Part shown: one piece after another, positions 32,138-41,628 of the stretch | Numbering within the stretch: the stretch's first letter is position 1 | Layout: every line of letters begins with the position of its first letter | NCBI GenBank assembly: GCA_964582985.1 | Contig: CAZOUM010000023.1 | Coordinates: 1-41,669 of the forward strand | Length of the DNA stretch: 41,669 nucleotides | From: CAZQYB01 sp964582985 | GTDB lineage: Bacteria; Planctomycetota; Phycisphaerae; Sedimentisphaerales; Anaerobacaceae | Direction of reading: 5' to 3' | The notes under the pieces: model-generated | The model's input: only the letters and a program-made list of their open reading frames with translations | Told to the model about the DNA's origin: nothing | Databases searched by the model: none | Translations under genes and position numbers: made by a program

Positions 32138-33397
32138 TTATGTCCCTTCACCACTGCTGGCAAGATACTCGACTTGTTCCGGCGTAAGCTTGTCTATTGC
32201 AATCGACATCGATTTCAATTTTAGCCTGCTTACTTGTTGCTCTATCTCGATAGGAACATCATGGACTGCAACAGCAAGTCTGCCAGCCCTTTTCATTACA
32301 TATTCAGACTCTAACGCCTGCGTCGAAAAACTCATATCCATAACGCTTGCAGGATGACCTTCCGCCGCTGCAAGGTTAATCAATCGTCCCTCAGCAAGAA
32401 GATAAATCCGCTTGTTGTTTTTCAGGATGTACTCATCCACGTGGTTGCGCACATTACGGTTTACCTTCTTGCTCATCTTCTTCAGCGCTGGTATATCTAT
32501 CTCAACATTGAAATGCCCACTGTTAGCAACAACTGCTCTGTCTTTCATCGCACGGAAGTGCTCAGCCCGTATAACGTTCTTATTGCCCGTAAGCGTCACG
32601 AACAGTTCGCCAATCTTAGCCGCCTGCGCCATCGGCATAACTTCGAAGCCATCCATAGCCGCTTCAAGGGCCTTGATTGCGTCAACCTCCGTGATGATAA
32701 CAATCGCGCCCATTCCTCTTGCTCGCATAGCAAAGCCGCGGCCGCACCAGCCGTATCCTGCCGCGACAATCTTCTTGCCGCCCATCAGAAAATCTGTTGC
32801 TCGAATAATGCCGTCAACAGTTGACTGGCCCGTACCGTAGCGATTGTCGAAAAGCTGCTTGGTTGCAGCATCATTTACTGCAATAACCGGAATCTTTAAC
32901 AAGCCCGAATTTGCCATCGCCCGCAGACGAATGACCCCGGTAGTAGTCTCTTCCATACTCGCAATAATCCGATTGGCTTCTTTTTTCCTGCGCGTATGCA
33001 GCTCGTTCACCAAATCAGCGCCGTCGTCAAACGTAATAACCGGCTTGTGGTCGATTGCAGCGTTAATGTGCTTATAATAAGTGCTGCGATTCTCACCGCA
33101 GATGGCAAAGACCCCTACTCCAAAATCCTTCACCAGCGAAGCGGAGACATCGTCCTGAGTACTGAGCGGATTAGATGCGCAGAGAACGACGTTCGCTCCC
33201 CCCGCTTTCAACGTCCGCGCCAGATTGGCCGTCTCTGCGGTTATGTGCAGACAACCTGAGACATTCTTGCCCTTCAACGGCTTGCTCTTGGCAAACCTTT
33301 TACGAATCGCCGCCAATACCGGCATATCGTTATCAGCCCACAAAATCCGTTTCTTACCTTCGCTCGCCAATGATAAATCAGCTACGTCACATTTCAC
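32138..33397 (-). CDS. ahcY: Adenosylhomocysteinase (SAH hydrolase)
   Basis: Hydrolyses S-adenosylhomocysteine to adenosine and homocysteine, keeping methylation running. The 419-aa protein has HITAETANLARTLKAGGA, CASNPLSTQDDVSA, the NAD-binding VAAGYGWCGRGFAMRARGMGA, and NSGHFNVEID and EGRLINLAAAEGHPA near the C-terminus. The tail (about 419 aa in total) matches the shorter bacterial/archaeal form. GTG at 33397 has AAAGGA 7 nt upstream. No SAH riboswitch was recognised upstream. It is 69 nt upstream of the large membrane protein gene. Confidence 0.96.
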   Translation of the reverse strand: MKCDVADLSLASEGKKRILWADNDMPVLAAIRKRFAKSKPLKGKNVSGCLHITAETANLARTLKAGGANVVLCASNPLSTQDDVSASLVKDFGVGVFAICGENRSTYYKHINAAIDHKPVITFDDGADLVNELHTRRKKEANRIIASMEETTTGVIRLRAMANSGLLKIPVIAVNDAATKQLFDNRYGTGQSTVDGIIRATDFLMGGKKIVAAGYGWCGRGFAMRARGMGAIVIITEVDAIKALEAAMDGFEVMPMAQAAKIGELFVTLTGNKNVIRAEHFRAMKDRAVVANSGHFNVEIDIPALKKMSKKVNRNVRNHVDEYILKNNKRIYLLAEGRLINLAAAEGHPASVMDMSFSTQALESEYVMKRAGRLAVAVHDVPIEIEQQVSRLKLKSMSIAIDKLTPEQVEYLASSGEGT

Positions 33398-34146
33398 TTA
33401 CAAATCCTTTCAAAAAAACAGAAACGATAAGTGTAAATTCAAGAGATAAAATTTGCAAGCTTTTATTTGCCACAGGGCGCACAATAAATGACTTAACCCC
33501 CTATTTGGCAAGAACTTAAACAGTACGCCGCTTCTTATTGTTTCCGGACGGCTTTTTCGGTCATCGGTCGATAATCGGTATATTGCGGAACGTCAGTTCG
33601 AACGGCACAATCTCAATCTCCGCCGGTCCTTTTATCACAAGGCGGGTAGTCGCAGGGTCAAAAGCATTCAGCTCCGGACAAAACCTGATTCCCGAACGAT
33701 ACGAACCACAAAAATTAAATGCGCTCGACAATAATCCACTGTGGGACCAATGGAGCAATGTGACCGCGCTTATCATCGGCGTTCTGTTTGATGAAGCGCA
33801 TATATTCGTTATGATTCGTATAAAATCTTTGCTAACAGCTTTAACCTGCAGCCTAACGCTGTTTTTCTTGTGAGATTGGGCTGCTTACTGTCTCCGCTCC
33901 GTTGGAACTTCCTGATGTGATTGTTTCTGCGCCGGTTAGAAACTCGACCCAAACCAGACATGCCTCCGACGATGGGCAAATCACAACTATTGTGCCTGGT
34001 CAATCCTGTGAAGATATTGAAGACTTGATGCCACAGGTGAGTTTATCGTGATAGCCGATTGTGAGCAAGAGACTTCACTAATTCGGACAGCACTTCGTAT
34101 ATGCGCTCACTCAAACCGCCATTCCAGGTGTAAAGCTGTGCCTGCC
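33398..34146. other. Gene-poor stretch with decayed coding traces
   Basis: No confident gene. On the minus strand 33561-33776 has an open frame of 71 aa containing LVIKGPAEIEIVPFELTFRNIPI, which looks like the tail of a real protein. On the plus strand from 33816 a short signal-peptide-like start (MIRIKSLLTALTCSL) stops after 20 codons, and a protein-like stretch continues in another frame to about 34050. Both may be remnants. Confidence 0.4.
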
Positions 34147-36171
34147 CTACTCCCCCCTCATTCTTGCAGCTGCCCTCCTCTCTCTCTCTTCCTCATCGTC
34201 AAATTCATCATCCGCTTTCTTTGGACCACGCCGTCTGTAGTCGGCTGTCTTGCTGCCCCAATCTCGCCACGGTTTCTTTGGCCTTTGTTCTAATTCGTCG
34301 ATTTCATTAAACTTTATCTGCAATTCTGTGGCCCAGTAACTTCGGCTAACAGGAACACGCTCTATGCTGGTTCCGTCAAAAGTGTAAAGCATATCATGGT
34401 AAGACATGGCACGCATATGCTTTCCACCGGTCCAATTGTTAACGCGCACAGCGTCCACGTACATCGCTCCAGTAGAATAATCAATTGTTTCCGGTATCGT
34501 GACCCCCGCCATCTTCTTATCTTCCTCAGCTCCTTCTGTGGTTTCGGGCTCAACAGCTCGCACCGTACCTATAACCTCTCCCTGCCTGACCCTAAAGTTC
34601 TCACTGTACCAATAACCTAAAACATACCGGCAGACCCTCACCCTTACAGTCTTTACAACCTCTTGTATGCTCTGCGGGAAGAAATACAACCTTGACGGAA
34701 TCTCCACAGTCTCGGTCTCATCGGAAAAATCGCTCCACAAAATAACCTGGTCCTTCAGATGTTCGTCTTGCTCACTGACTTGCTCCGTGTCGGCTATCGG
34801 ATTAAAAACGCCCAGCCGGATTCGGTACCGATAGTTTTTCCCAGGTTCGACAATATCATCATGCGACCAAAACACCAATGGCTCATCCATCTTGGCAATA
34901 TCTGTTTTCGCCGTAATCAACATCTCATTGTATTCATCATAAAAATCTTTTATCGATTTTGTCTCTAAAATGCCTTTGCCTTTTTCTCCAGACTTTTTCT
35001 TGCTCGTATCACCACCACGCATTCTTCTAACCGCCGCAAGTTCTCCTTCTGTTTCTCTTTGCCCCCCCACATTACCCCTTCTTCCTCCGGGCCCCCGCCT
35101 TCTATCCCGACCGCTCCCTCTTGGACGCCTGCTACCGCTGAACTCCTCATCTCTTTCGCTAATCCTGCCCGGATTTGACATTCTTCCGGGTACTGTCCCA
35201 GACCGTTCTCGCCGCAGTCTGTCACGCTCCTCTTGGTGCTTCTTCCTCTTCGCCTCCAGGGCCTCGCGTTTCTCTTCTGCTTCTCTTTCCTTCTGATACT
35301 TCGCATATTCCTCGTGCACCGAAGGAGGGAACCATTCTTCATCTGCAGATGCAATCCTGTACGCCTCCGGCTGCAATAAATCCATCATCACCTGCTTGTT
35401 ATCAAAGTTGAGTAGACGCACCTGTACCCCGCCAGCAGGCAGCTTTTTGACATCTTCTACAATCTCAAACATCTTTTTGTGATGGTCAATTTTACTGCGG
35501 GGCACTGTTTGCCACTCACTCCAACTGCCATCGGAACGAAGTTCCCGCCTTTGCAACTGCACAGCCGCAAAAACCGGTTTCGCAAGGCACGGGTCACGCC
35601 ATTCTTCCGGAAGTTCCTCGCCGGCAAAGCATTCATAAAAATTCTTCACTAATTGGTCGATAGCAATCGTCGACTCTACAGTAACAAAATCAACATCGTT
35701 GGGCTCGGAATTGTCTTCGTCGTAAATATTTTCTTTGTCTATCTCTATTGTAGGAACATATGCTACTACCCTGATGTGCTCGGTTACTGCCTCGCCAACT
35801 TTCCCTAACTGTGGGAGACGATACTTCCCGTTATGACGGAAGTTCTTCGAGCGACAAGGCGGCAGTGGCCAACCAAGGCTGACATCAATGTTAGGGATGG
35901 ATAAGTCTATCTTGGCGATGAACTCATCAAATCGCATATCATACGGGTCGTCCGGCCCGGCCTTGCTACTCAACTGATTTTCCAAACCATCAGCCTGCCT
36001 CCTTATGTAAGGGTCAATCCGGCCCGGACCAAATTCCTTGTGATCGTACGCAACTTTATTGGGACTGACAAAAACCCGCGTAATCAGTACCCAGATACAC
36101 ACAAGCCCTACAACGGCTAAAACCGCCTTTTCAATATGCTGTTCAAAAATGTTCCCGCCTGTTTTACTCAT
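34147..36171 (-). CDS. Single-span membrane protein, third gene of PilM operon
   Basis: Protein of 674 aa. A membrane helix (residues 14-32) is followed by a long non-cytoplasmic part. The middle (about 295-405) is highly charged and Gly/Arg-rich (coiled EREAEEKREALEAKRKK, then SGSRRPRGSGRDRRRG), and the C-terminal part is beta-rich, with YRYRIRLGVFNP resembling a carbohydrate- or protein-binding strand set. No family recognised. The position, downstream of the PilM-like and 457-aa genes, suggests the role PilP or PilO plays in type IV pilus inner-membrane complexes. ATG at 36171 with AGGTGA 9 nt upstream. Confidence 0.75.
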   Translation of the reverse strand: MSKTGGNIFEQHIEKAVLAVVGLVCIWVLITRVFVSPNKVAYDHKEFGPGRIDPYIRRQADGLENQLSSKAGPDDPYDMRFDEFIAKIDLSIPNIDVSLGWPLPPCRSKNFRHNGKYRLPQLGKVGEAVTEHIRVVAYVPTIEIDKENIYDEDNSEPNDVDFVTVESTIAIDQLVKNFYECFAGEELPEEWRDPCLAKPVFAAVQLQRRELRSDGSWSEWQTVPRSKIDHHKKMFEIVEDVKKLPAGGVQVRLLNFDNKQVMMDLLQPEAYRIASADEEWFPPSVHEEYAKYQKEREAEEKREALEAKRKKHQEERDRLRRERSGTVPGRMSNPGRISERDEEFSGSRRPRGSGRDRRRGPGGRRGNVGGQRETEGELAAVRRMRGGDTSKKKSGEKGKGILETKSIKDFYDEYNEMLITAKTDIAKMDEPLVFWSHDDIVEPGKNYRYRIRLGVFNPIADTEQVSEQDEHLKDQVILWSDFSDETETVEIPSRLYFFPQSIQEVVKTVRVRVCRYVLGYWYSENFRVRQGEVIGTVRAVEPETTEGAEEDKKMAGVTIPETIDYSTGAMYVDAVRVNNWTGGKHMRAMSYHDMLYTFDGTSIERVPVSRSYWATELQIKFNEIDELEQRPKKPWRDWGSKTADYRRRGPKKADDEFDDEEERERRAAARMRGE

Positions 36172-36235
36172 TCGGGTCTTTCACCTTTCGAATCCAAAAA
36201 CCAGCACATCTGCTATCCACTTCGCAAGAAATCAA

Positions 36236-37609
36236 TTAATCTATCCCCGGCAAGGACCTTCTCTTGAATTTTCTCGGGGCCTTTGTTTTCGTTACTGGCT
36301 GTGTTTTTCTCACTCGCCTAGCCTTTGCCTTCTTTTTGGCCAGCTCTTCCAGTGTTTGTTTAACAGATTCCTTAACAGATTCCGGTTTTACTTTATCGTA
36401 CGCTGCTTTGTTAAAGATATACTCGCAGACCAAATCCAGCTTTACCACGGCATCGTCCCCGTAACGGTACCGCTCGTGTGCGATATCCTCCCGGTCAATC
36501 GATTCAATCTTGCTTTCTAATATCGTAATCTGATTGCGCTTAAAGACCTGCTCCTGGCCCTTGCCGTCCCAGCCCCTGAATTTATGCGACTTGGCGCTGC
36601 AAAGTTCCCGCATAAACGGCAAAATCTCTTTCGCACTAACCACAACGACAACATTAAAATGAACAACGTCAACATCGCCGCTTGAAATTCTTTCCGTGAA
36701 CAGCCCCGCAAGCCCATCTTCTACCGAAAAAACGTACCTGGGCTTATCATCGGCCCCTCTTCCGCCAGACCCAGTCCTCGCTCCAAATCTGAACCTTTTG
36801 CCGCTCGCCGGGAAACTTACACTCATAAGCCGTTTGACCGGTGATGTGAAAACATTGGCAGAACCCGAATTCAAGGAATCTACAGTATCGATTATATCTT
36901 CGATAATCCAATAGCCTAACTGCCAATACCAGCAATCCTTGATCCCATCGGCCCAGTCTTTGGCTTCGTACTCCTTCCAGAATTCGTATCCGCTCAGATC
37001 AGTCTGATTGGCGTAAACAAAAGCAGACTCAGCCTTTTCCCGGCAAAGAATGTCCTCTATCGTGGCCCTTGCCTCGCGCAACCTCGGAGAGGATGTTCGC
37101 CAGCCGTTTAATCTGTGCCGAGATACACTGGAACGAGGCTTTGACAGGCCCTCCAATCCCCGTTCCAATTCCACGTCCGAGGGGCAATCGCTGGCGTTTA
37201 TGCGACCAAGCAGACCGTCTACCGCCTTAAGAAACCGCTGGCTGAATTCCTGAAAAATCAGTACTGAGGTAACCTTCGGCTCAGGAAATATCTTATAACT
37301 TAACAACTCCCTCTCGGTACTTTGTTTCGCCAAAAGGGCTATCTCATTGGCATCGTCTTTGAGAGCCCCCTGATGTACTTCCTCGTGCTTCCATTGGTCA
37401 CGAGTGACAAGACCTGCGCCAGAGGACCGAATTTTGTCGCCTCTCTGCTTAACACTCTCATATTCAATTTGCGCTCTCAGCTTGCCGCTTATTAATTGTG
37501 TGGGTATGAAAAGAAGCACAGCAACCACCCCTATCACCGCCGGCACCAACAGCGATGAATAATTCTTAAGAATACTATGTACGGCATCTTTGAATTTGGA
37601 AGTATCCAT
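36236..37609 (-). CDS. Single-span membrane protein, second gene of PilM operon (PilN/PilO-like position)
   Basis: Protein of 457 aa with an N-terminal helix (about 19-40, SSLLVPAVIGVVAVLLFIPTQ) and a long non-cytoplasmic region. The pattern of a short cytoplasmic N-terminus, one helix and a mixed helical/strand domain is that of PilN/PilO, but it is about twice their length. The tail is very basic (KKKAKARRVRKTQ). ATG at 37609, or TTG two codons earlier. It lies 15 nt after the PilM-like gene and 64 nt before the 674-aa gene. Confidence 0.75.
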   Translation of the reverse strand: MDTSKFKDAVHSILKNYSSLLVPAVIGVVAVLLFIPTQLISGKLRAQIEYESVKQRGDKIRSSGAGLVTRDQWKHEEVHQGALKDDANEIALLAKQSTERELLSYKIFPEPKVTSVLIFQEFSQRFLKAVDGLLGRINASDCPSDVELERGLEGLSKPRSSVSRHRLNGWRTSSPRLREARATIEDILCREKAESAFVYANQTDLSGYEFWKEYEAKDWADGIKDCWYWQLGYWIIEDIIDTVDSLNSGSANVFTSPVKRLMSVSFPASGKRFRFGARTGSGGRGADDKPRYVFSVEDGLAGLFTERISSGDVDVVHFNVVVVVSAKEILPFMRELCSAKSHKFRGWDGKGQEQVFKRNQITILESKIESIDREDIAHERYRYGDDAVVKLDLVCEYIFNKAAYDKVKPESVKESVKQTLEELAKKKAKARRVRKTQPVTKTKAPRKFKRRSLPGID

Positions 37610-37624
37610 CTTCAACTTACCCGT

Positions 37625-39865
37625 TTACTCCCTTCTCCCTTTCTTGCCCGGCCTTTTTTTGCGTACACTAGGTTGTTTCACACTCGTGGGGCTCGTCGCA
37701 TCACCAGCGGCCGGCTTGGGCGCATCTTTCCACACGAACTTGGCGTTTAGCACAAACCAATGGTCATTGACTTCGTAAATAACATTGCCTAACCTGTCCA
37801 GCTTCTTTTTCCCTCGCTCGAGCTTGGCCACTTTGCTAATGACCTCTTTTGTCATAGGGTCAACCAAAACCGGCTCACCACTTTCTTTTCTGACATCTAC
37901 GAAACCTATCTGTGCAGGCATTTCAGCTTCCATGTCTATCGGTTTTATATCTAACTTGAAGTGATCACTGCCCTTTTCCTTATACAGCTCAAAGGGGCTG
38001 TTCCCGTCACCGATGCCATCAAGATGCCTCATTTGAGTAACAACTCCCCACTTATTTGGGTTATCTTCTGCGTCGAGCGGGTCCATCAATTCACCTAAGT
38101 TTTTATAAGGACTGTAGCCGGCTATAGCGACCACAAATCCAGGCTTCGCTGACTCTGCTGCGGCGCCTCCTTTGCCCTTCTTGAAGAGCATTTGCTTCAT
38201 ATATTTGGGAGCTCTTCCACCCAATGCCCTCATCTCCCGCTCATATTCTTCCTGCTCATCATAACCGCTTCCACCCTTCTTCCTGCTTTCGCTCTTCAGC
38301 AAATCAGTGGCGTCAAACTTCGCAGTTGCAACATCATCTACATAGCGAACTGACATACTCGTTATAAATATCTGCCTTCGCTCCTTTCGTGGTGTCTGTA
38401 AAAGCGCTTCTACATCCCCGGCGACAAAAGCCCTGTGAAGCTCCTTTTGTATCCGTTCGGAACAGTTTTTTTCGCTCGGCAAAACCGATAGTATGGTTTG
38501 ATGCAACAGTGGAATTACATTACGATACTTAAAAGGCTCAAATGCCTCTTTTATTGTCGCCTCCGAAGCCTCGCCTGTTCTTCGTATGTCGCTTAGCCTT
38601 CTCTTGGCATCATCGACGGCTTTAATAACATCAGTGGTTCTGTTTCGCTCTCCTTGCCGCTTGCCGTAAGTGGCCTTGTCAAAAAGGGTCCTTCCAAAGG
38701 CCATAACCGAAACCAGAAGCAGAGCACACGCCGCGGCTGTAAAGTACTTGGCTTTACCTGCCCAAGCCATTGACCTGGCAATACCGCGGGGCAGCAGATT
38801 ACTTTGTATCTTGCTCAGCCCCAAACCCTGCAAAGCAAGGCCGTAAACAATACCAAAATCTGAGACATTCTGATGAAATTCCGTAGTCGAGACACCTGAG
38901 CCTATCCTGAGTTTCTTGAACGACTCTGGTCTTTCAACGGGTATCTGCAGTGTCTGCCGCAGGTACTTGAGCAGGCCGCGCATCTTCGCCCCGCCGCCAA
39001 ATGCAATCACCTTTAACAGCTTAGTGTTAGGATTAGAGCTGCTGTAAAAACCCAGCGAACGCTGAACTTCCGATGCAAAATCTGTGAAGACCGGCCTCAT
39101 CGCCTGGAATATTTGCCGTGCGTATTTGCTCATCGCAGCAGAACGCTTTAGTTTTTCAGCTCTCTCGAAATTGATCTTAAATGCCTCTGCTATGGCACTG
39201 GTGAATTCGTTGCCCCCCATAGGAACACATCTTTGCCAAACCCTCGACTTTGTGCAGACAACCAAATCCGTATTCTCCGCACCTATATCAAGAACAATAA
39301 CGCCTTGATTGTCGGAACCAACCAAATCAGGACGGTCGTACGATACGTAGTTATACAGAGCCATCGGTGCCATCTGAACGTAACTCACGGTGATGTTCTC
39401 CATCCCAAAATGCTCCAGCGCCGAGTTCACCACCTCATTCTTTATCGCAAAAATACCAACCTTGTTTTCAGGGCTTCCCGCCTCTGTCATCAACTGCCAG
39501 TCCCACTGCACCTCATTGATGTCAAACGGAATCTGCTGTGCTGCCTCGAACTTGACGATTTCGGGAATGCGTTTGGCCTCAACAGGCGGCAGGTTCACAA
39601 ACCGGGCAAAACTGTTCTGGCCCGGCACAGAGACGACTATTTCGTCCCCCGTTAATTCGTTCTGCCTAATAAACTGGCGCAGACTTAACGCAACAAGCTC
39701 ATCTCTTTCCGCCTCGGTGACGCCCGTGCCGCTGAGAATTTTACCGTGTTCAATCTTGCCGAACCCGGTAACTTCGACCGCCCCCTTCTCAGTACTCAGG
39801 CGCAATGCCTTTAGGAAATTGTTGCCTAAGTCGACAGCCCAAACCGATTCGAATTTTGCCGCCAT
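37625..39865 (-). CDS. PilM-like ATPase fused to a membrane/periplasmic region
   Basis: Protein of 746 aa. Residues 1-345 are PilM/FtsA-like actin-fold: VWAVDLGNNFLKALRL (phosphate 1), VIVLDIGAENTDLVV (phosphate 2) and VIAFGGGAKMRGLLKYL (adenosine motif), with VNLPPVEAKRIPEIVKFEAAQQIPF typical of PilM. A membrane helix follows (about 373-392) and then some 350 residues outside the cytoplasm, so PilM and PilN functions appear fused. It should organise the inner-membrane platform of a type IV pilus or type II secretion-like machine; ATPase motor and pilin genes are not in the window. ATG at 39865 with AGGAGG 6 nt upstream. Confidence 0.88.
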   Translation of the reverse strand: MAAKFESVWAVDLGNNFLKALRLSTEKGAVEVTGFGKIEHGKILSGTGVTEAERDELVALSLRQFIRQNELTGDEIVVSVPGQNSFARFVNLPPVEAKRIPEIVKFEAAQQIPFDINEVQWDWQLMTEAGSPENKVGIFAIKNEVVNSALEHFGMENITVSYVQMAPMALYNYVSYDRPDLVGSDNQGVIVLDIGAENTDLVVCTKSRVWQRCVPMGGNEFTSAIAEAFKINFERAEKLKRSAAMSKYARQIFQAMRPVFTDFASEVQRSLGFYSSSNPNTKLLKVIAFGGGAKMRGLLKYLRQTLQIPVERPESFKKLRIGSGVSTTEFHQNVSDFGIVYGLALQGLGLSKIQSNLLPRGIARSMAWAGKAKYFTAAACALLLVSVMAFGRTLFDKATYGKRQGERNRTTDVIKAVDDAKRRLSDIRRTGEASEATIKEAFEPFKYRNVIPLLHQTILSVLPSEKNCSERIQKELHRAFVAGDVEALLQTPRKERRQIFITSMSVRYVDDVATAKFDATDLLKSESRKKGGSGYDEQEEYEREMRALGGRAPKYMKQMLFKKGKGGAAAESAKPGFVVAIAGYSPYKNLGELMDPLDAEDNPNKWGVVTQMRHLDGIGDGNSPFELYKEKGSDHFKLDIKPIDMEAEMPAQIGFVDVRKESGEPVLVDPMTKEVISKVAKLERGKKKLDRLGNVIYEVNDHWFVLNAKFVWKDAPKPAAGDATSPTSVKQPSVRKKRPGKKGRRE

Positions 39866-39947
39866 AGTGGGCCTCCTGCCTTAGGTCCCAAACATAGTTT
39901 GAATAATCTTGTAAGCTTATCCGAACAGTTGTAAATTATACCATATT

Positions 39948-41333
39948 ATGAAAACTTTTGCCATATATACTCTTGGCTGCAAAGTAAATCAATACGAAAG
40001 CCAGCAGATTCGAGAGCTGCTCGAACGCCTCAGACTCCGGCAGGTCAAAACCGCTGACAAGCCCGAATTAGTCGTTATCAACACCTGCTGCGTTACTCAC
40101 AGTGCCTCAGCAAAGAGCCGACAATACGTCCGAAAAGCACAGAAGCTAAACCCTGATGCTGCCATAGTTGTTTGTGGCTGTTTACCAAGGGTGCGAATCG
40201 GCGAACTAAACAATACTGGTAAAAACGTCCAACTCGTTCGACGTCAAGCTGCCCTCGCTGCCAAATTGTGCCAAGTAGTGAACGGCAAAGCCGCCGCTTC
40301 AGATCTCAAAGACCCACTGCCTTCTTCCAATACTATTAGAACACAAACCGCCCAAAAAATCAAGCACAAAAATAAGTTTCTCGGTCTGCCGCAACTTCCA
40401 TCTTTAACATCATTTAGGGGCCAAACCAGGGCCTTTTTGAAGGTCCAGGACGGCTGCGACGGACACTGCACCTATTGTATCATACCACGGACCCGCCCTG
40501 ATGTTCACAGTAGGCCGACCGGGCAGCTATTGCACGAGGCTCAGGCCCTAATTGACGCTGGCCATAAGGAAATTGTCATAACTGGCGTATTTCTCGGAGC
40601 TTACGGCCAGACCAGCGTCAGGCGGAAAAACTGGGATAAGCCGCAAAACGACAGATTGGCTGTTTTGCTCGAAAAAATGGCCAAAATCCCGAACCTTGCG
40701 AGAATAAGACTCAGCTCACTGGAGCCGGGCGATGTGACACCGCGATTGCTCGATGTCCTCTGCAGGCATCGTAACATTATGCCACACCTCCACTTATCGT
40801 TACAGTCGGGCTCCGGCAAAATCCTGAAAAAGATGTGCAGGCAGTACGACGCGGACGATTTTAAGATGGCTGTTGAGCTAATCAAGTCCCGGCTCGACAG
40901 GCCCGCTATAACCGCCGATGTCATAGTCGGCTTCCCCGGCGAAACAGACGCTGATTTTGCGCAAACGGCTGAGCTGGCCAAAGAAGTCGGCTTTGCCAAG
41001 ATGCACGTTTTCAGGTTTTCGCCCCGCAGGGGCACGCCTGCAGCAGCTATGCAAGGTGCTGTAAATAATGAAGTTGTAAAAGAGCGCTCAAAAATACTCC
41101 ATAATTTAGACGTCGACCTGAGCAGAAATTTTCGCCAAAAATTTATTGGCGACACGGCCACGGTGCTGCTGGAGAACAGCAATGGGGCGATTTGTGGGCG
41201 GAGCAAGAGATATTTTATGGTCTACCTGGAAAAAACGCCCGCAAAGCCGGAAAAAAATCAGTTGCTGAGGGTGAGATTGACGCAAAACCACGAAAATGGA
41301 GTGGTTGGAGAACCGCTGGACGGCCAAAGTTGA
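39948..41333 (+). CDS. mtaB: tRNA t6A37 methylthiotransferase (MtaB)
   Basis: Radical SAM enzyme adding a methylthio group to t6A37 of tRNAs. The 461-aa protein has the UPF0004 domain (TLGCKVNQYES with C11, NTCCVT with C47/C48, VVCGCLPR with C76/C78) and the radical SAM motif CDGHCTYC (C170, C174, C177) followed by IIPRTRP and the SSLEPGDV and LQSGSGKILKKM regions. A TRAM-like domain closes it. TLGCKVNQ distinguishes MtaB from MiaB and RimO. ATG at 39948, with 82 nt of shared upstream DNA with the divergent PilM gene. Confidence 0.94.
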   Translation: MKTFAIYTLGCKVNQYESQQIRELLERLRLRQVKTADKPELVVINTCCVTHSASAKSRQYVRKAQKLNPDAAIVVCGCLPRVRIGELNNTGKNVQLVRRQAALAAKLCQVVNGKAAASDLKDPLPSSNTIRTQTAQKIKHKNKFLGLPQLPSLTSFRGQTRAFLKVQDGCDGHCTYCIIPRTRPDVHSRPTGQLLHEAQALIDAGHKEIVITGVFLGAYGQTSVRRKNWDKPQNDRLAVLLEKMAKIPNLARIRLSSLEPGDVTPRLLDVLCRHRNIMPHLHLSLQSGSGKILKKMCRQYDADDFKMAVELIKSRLDRPAITADVIVGFPGETDADFAQTAELAKEVGFAKMHVFRFSPRRGTPAAAMQGAVNNEVVKERSKILHNLDVDLSRNFRQKFIGDTATVLLENSNGAICGRSKRYFMVYLEKTPAKPEKNQLLRVRLTQNHENGVVGEPLDGQS

Positions 41334-41379
41334 GCCTTGACACGCCTTTTTCGTCAAAAAACCCACATCGAAGGCTCAG

Positions 41380-41465
41380 AAAGCGCGCGCAAAAGTGCAA
41401 ATGTTAAGATAGGTAAGGCAAAAATGCGTAAAAAGTGGTAAGAAATTTGCAAAAATGCGCGCTTT
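41380..41465. repeat. Compound inverted repeat after mtaB
   Basis: AAAGCGCGC (41380-41388) pairs with GCGCGCTTT (41457-41465) and, inside it, TGCAAAT (41396-41402) with ATTTGCA (41445-41451). A second pair, TGAGCCTT (41331-41338) with AAGGCTCA (41371-41378), begins at the mtaB stop. Together these may end the transcript, although the stems are long-range. Confidence 0.55.
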
Positions 41466-41475
41466 TTGGACGGAA

Positions 41476-41628
41476 ATTGGGTTTGATCCGGCTTCGCCAG
41501 AGGCTACGCCGCGACAAGTTGGGTTCGTATTGGGTTTGTTTTTATTGGCATTGTTCATAGTTATTTGTTCGTAGTTCATTGTTTTAACAGAACTTAGGTT
41601 CATTTGAGCATCCAGCAAATTGGGTTTG
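41476..41628. repeat. ATTGGGTTTG intergenic repeat region
   Basis: Three exact copies of ATTGGGTTTG at 41476-41485, 41529-41538 and 41619-41628, with a further AAGTTGGGTT near 41514. The minus strand stays open and would read QNKPN and NKPNTNP, but composition and repetition suggest a non-coding dispersed repeat. The region to the window end holds no supported gene. Confidence 0.55.

Noticed and set aside
33538..33873. 111-codon plus-strand frame
   Set aside because: Mixed composition; only its last 20 codons look like a signal peptide, then it stops.
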